This document shows, piece by piece, positions 6,293 through 6,722 of a DNA stretch of 6,722 nucleotides. How positions within the stretch are numbered: position 1 is the first letter of the stretch; every line of letters begins with the position of its first letter. The notes below the pieces were generated by a model. It did not search any database. It saw nothing but the letters and a program-made list of their open reading frames with translations, and was not told where the DNA came from. Made by a program: the position numbers and the translations under genes. The stretch covers positions 1 through 6,722 of the forward strand of contig CALGGX010000533.1 of NCBI GenBank assembly GCA_937916025.1, read 5' to 3'. The stretch is from an uncultured Selenomonadales bacterium (GTDB taxonomy: Bacteria > Bacillota_C > Negativicutes > Selenomonadales > Selenomonadaceae).

Positions 6293-6721
6293 TCATTCGT
6301 TCGTAACGACGATGATGCGCACGCGCGACTTCGGAATCAAATTCGTGACGGCTTCCGGAACGCCGCCGGAAGTATAGCCGCCCGGCAACCAATATGCATT
6401 CGCGCCCGCCTCGTTGCCGCTCGGAATTCGCAAATCGAGATCGGTCAAGTCGTAAATGTCGAGCCGAATGAGTCCGCCGTGAGACTCGAAATATCCGTCA
6501 TCAAAACCGAGCGCGCGTTCATACACTCGCGGATTGCCATGCGCCGCCGCTTCAATTTCATCGCAAACGTCGACGGGCATCACAAAGCAAGTGTTGTCGT
6601 CGCGTCCGATTGTCTTGCTGAACAATACATAACTGATGAAACTGTCGCGACTCATTACGAGCGACGCGCCGTCGGCGAATTTTTTAAGATGTTTGCGAAT
6701 GAAGCTCCGCGAGAGATACAT
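6293..6721 (-). CDS. Unrecognised protein, possibly N-terminally truncated by the window edge
   Basis: The frame stops at TGA 6293-6295 and is open to the window edge. If the ATG at 6719-6721 is the start, the protein has 142 residues, but no upstream sequence is available to show a ribosome site, so this may be the C-terminal part of a longer protein. No signal peptide or membrane segment is seen in the visible part. It looks like a compact alpha/beta domain: an N-terminal part with basic and aromatic residues (SRSFIRKHLKKF), a central acidic and alanine-rich helix (DVCDEIEAAAHG), then a beta-rich end with GLIRLDIYDL, PSGNEAGAN, WLPGGYTSGGVPEAV and a closing RVRIIVV strand. The SGNE and GGYTSGGVPEAV blocks look like conserved motifs. 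They remind me of C-terminal domains of bacterial effector or toxin-like proteins, but this is only an impression and I assign no function. It probably shares a transcript with the DUF4418 gene 41 bp downstream. Confidence 0.7.
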   Translation of the reverse strand: MYLSRSFIRKHLKKFADGASLVMSRDSFISYVLFSKTIGRDDNTCFVMPVDVCDEIEAAAHGNPRVYERALGFDDGYFESHGGLIRLDIYDLTDLDLRIPSGNEAGANAYWLPGGYTSGGVPEAVTNLIPKSRVRIIVVTNE

Positions 6722-6722
6722 C

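Noticed and set aside
5739..6377. Plus-strand open frame of 212 codons
   Set aside because: It runs across a terminator, a promoter and the antisense of two supported genes, and its His/Asp-rich product looks like complement noise over DUF4418 codons.

Overview
The window looks like two pieces of DNA from different bacteria joined near position 3371-3392. All genes read on the minus strand. The left piece (1 to about 3380) is AT-rich. Its genes lack Shine-Dalgarno sites, it has Bacteroidetes-type TAnnTTTG promoter motifs, and its proteins look like Bacteroidales homologues. The right piece (about 3390 to 6722) is visibly richer in G+C, has strong AGGAG/GGAGG ribosome binding sites and an extended -10 promoter, and encodes families typical of Bacillota. 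Negativicutes is a guess only. The mixture suggests a metagenome-assembled contig.

Left piece, in transcription order (high to low coordinates): the last 40 codons of a DUF3237-like protein; an AT-rich intergenic stretch with a 66-bp GC-rich island between 9-bp direct repeats (possible MITE-like relic) and two TATATTTG promoter motifs; a complete tex gene (S1-domain RNA-binding protein); a strong hairpin terminator; and a complete RluA-family pseudouridine synthase gene. These are housekeeping RNA-metabolism genes. The terminator suggests the last two are separate transcription units.

Right piece, in transcription order: an unrecognised protein whose frame is open to the window edge; a four-helix DUF4418 membrane protein 41 bp downstream, probably in the same operon; an intrinsic terminator; an extended -10 promoter; and a large protein combining a beta-trefoil-like N-terminus, an SGNH-hydrolase-like middle and a CDP-glycerol glycerophosphotransferase-type C-terminus. 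This last gene is cut off within its transferase domain exactly where the DUF3237-like fragment begins in another frame.

The most consequential observation is therefore the junction, which is more likely an assembly chimera than a biological fusion. I see no CRISPR array, tRNA, rRNA, transposase or phage gene. The most interesting real biology is the three-module transferase, whose SGNH-like domain seems to lack its catalytic histidine. I do not see a clear new multi-gene system.
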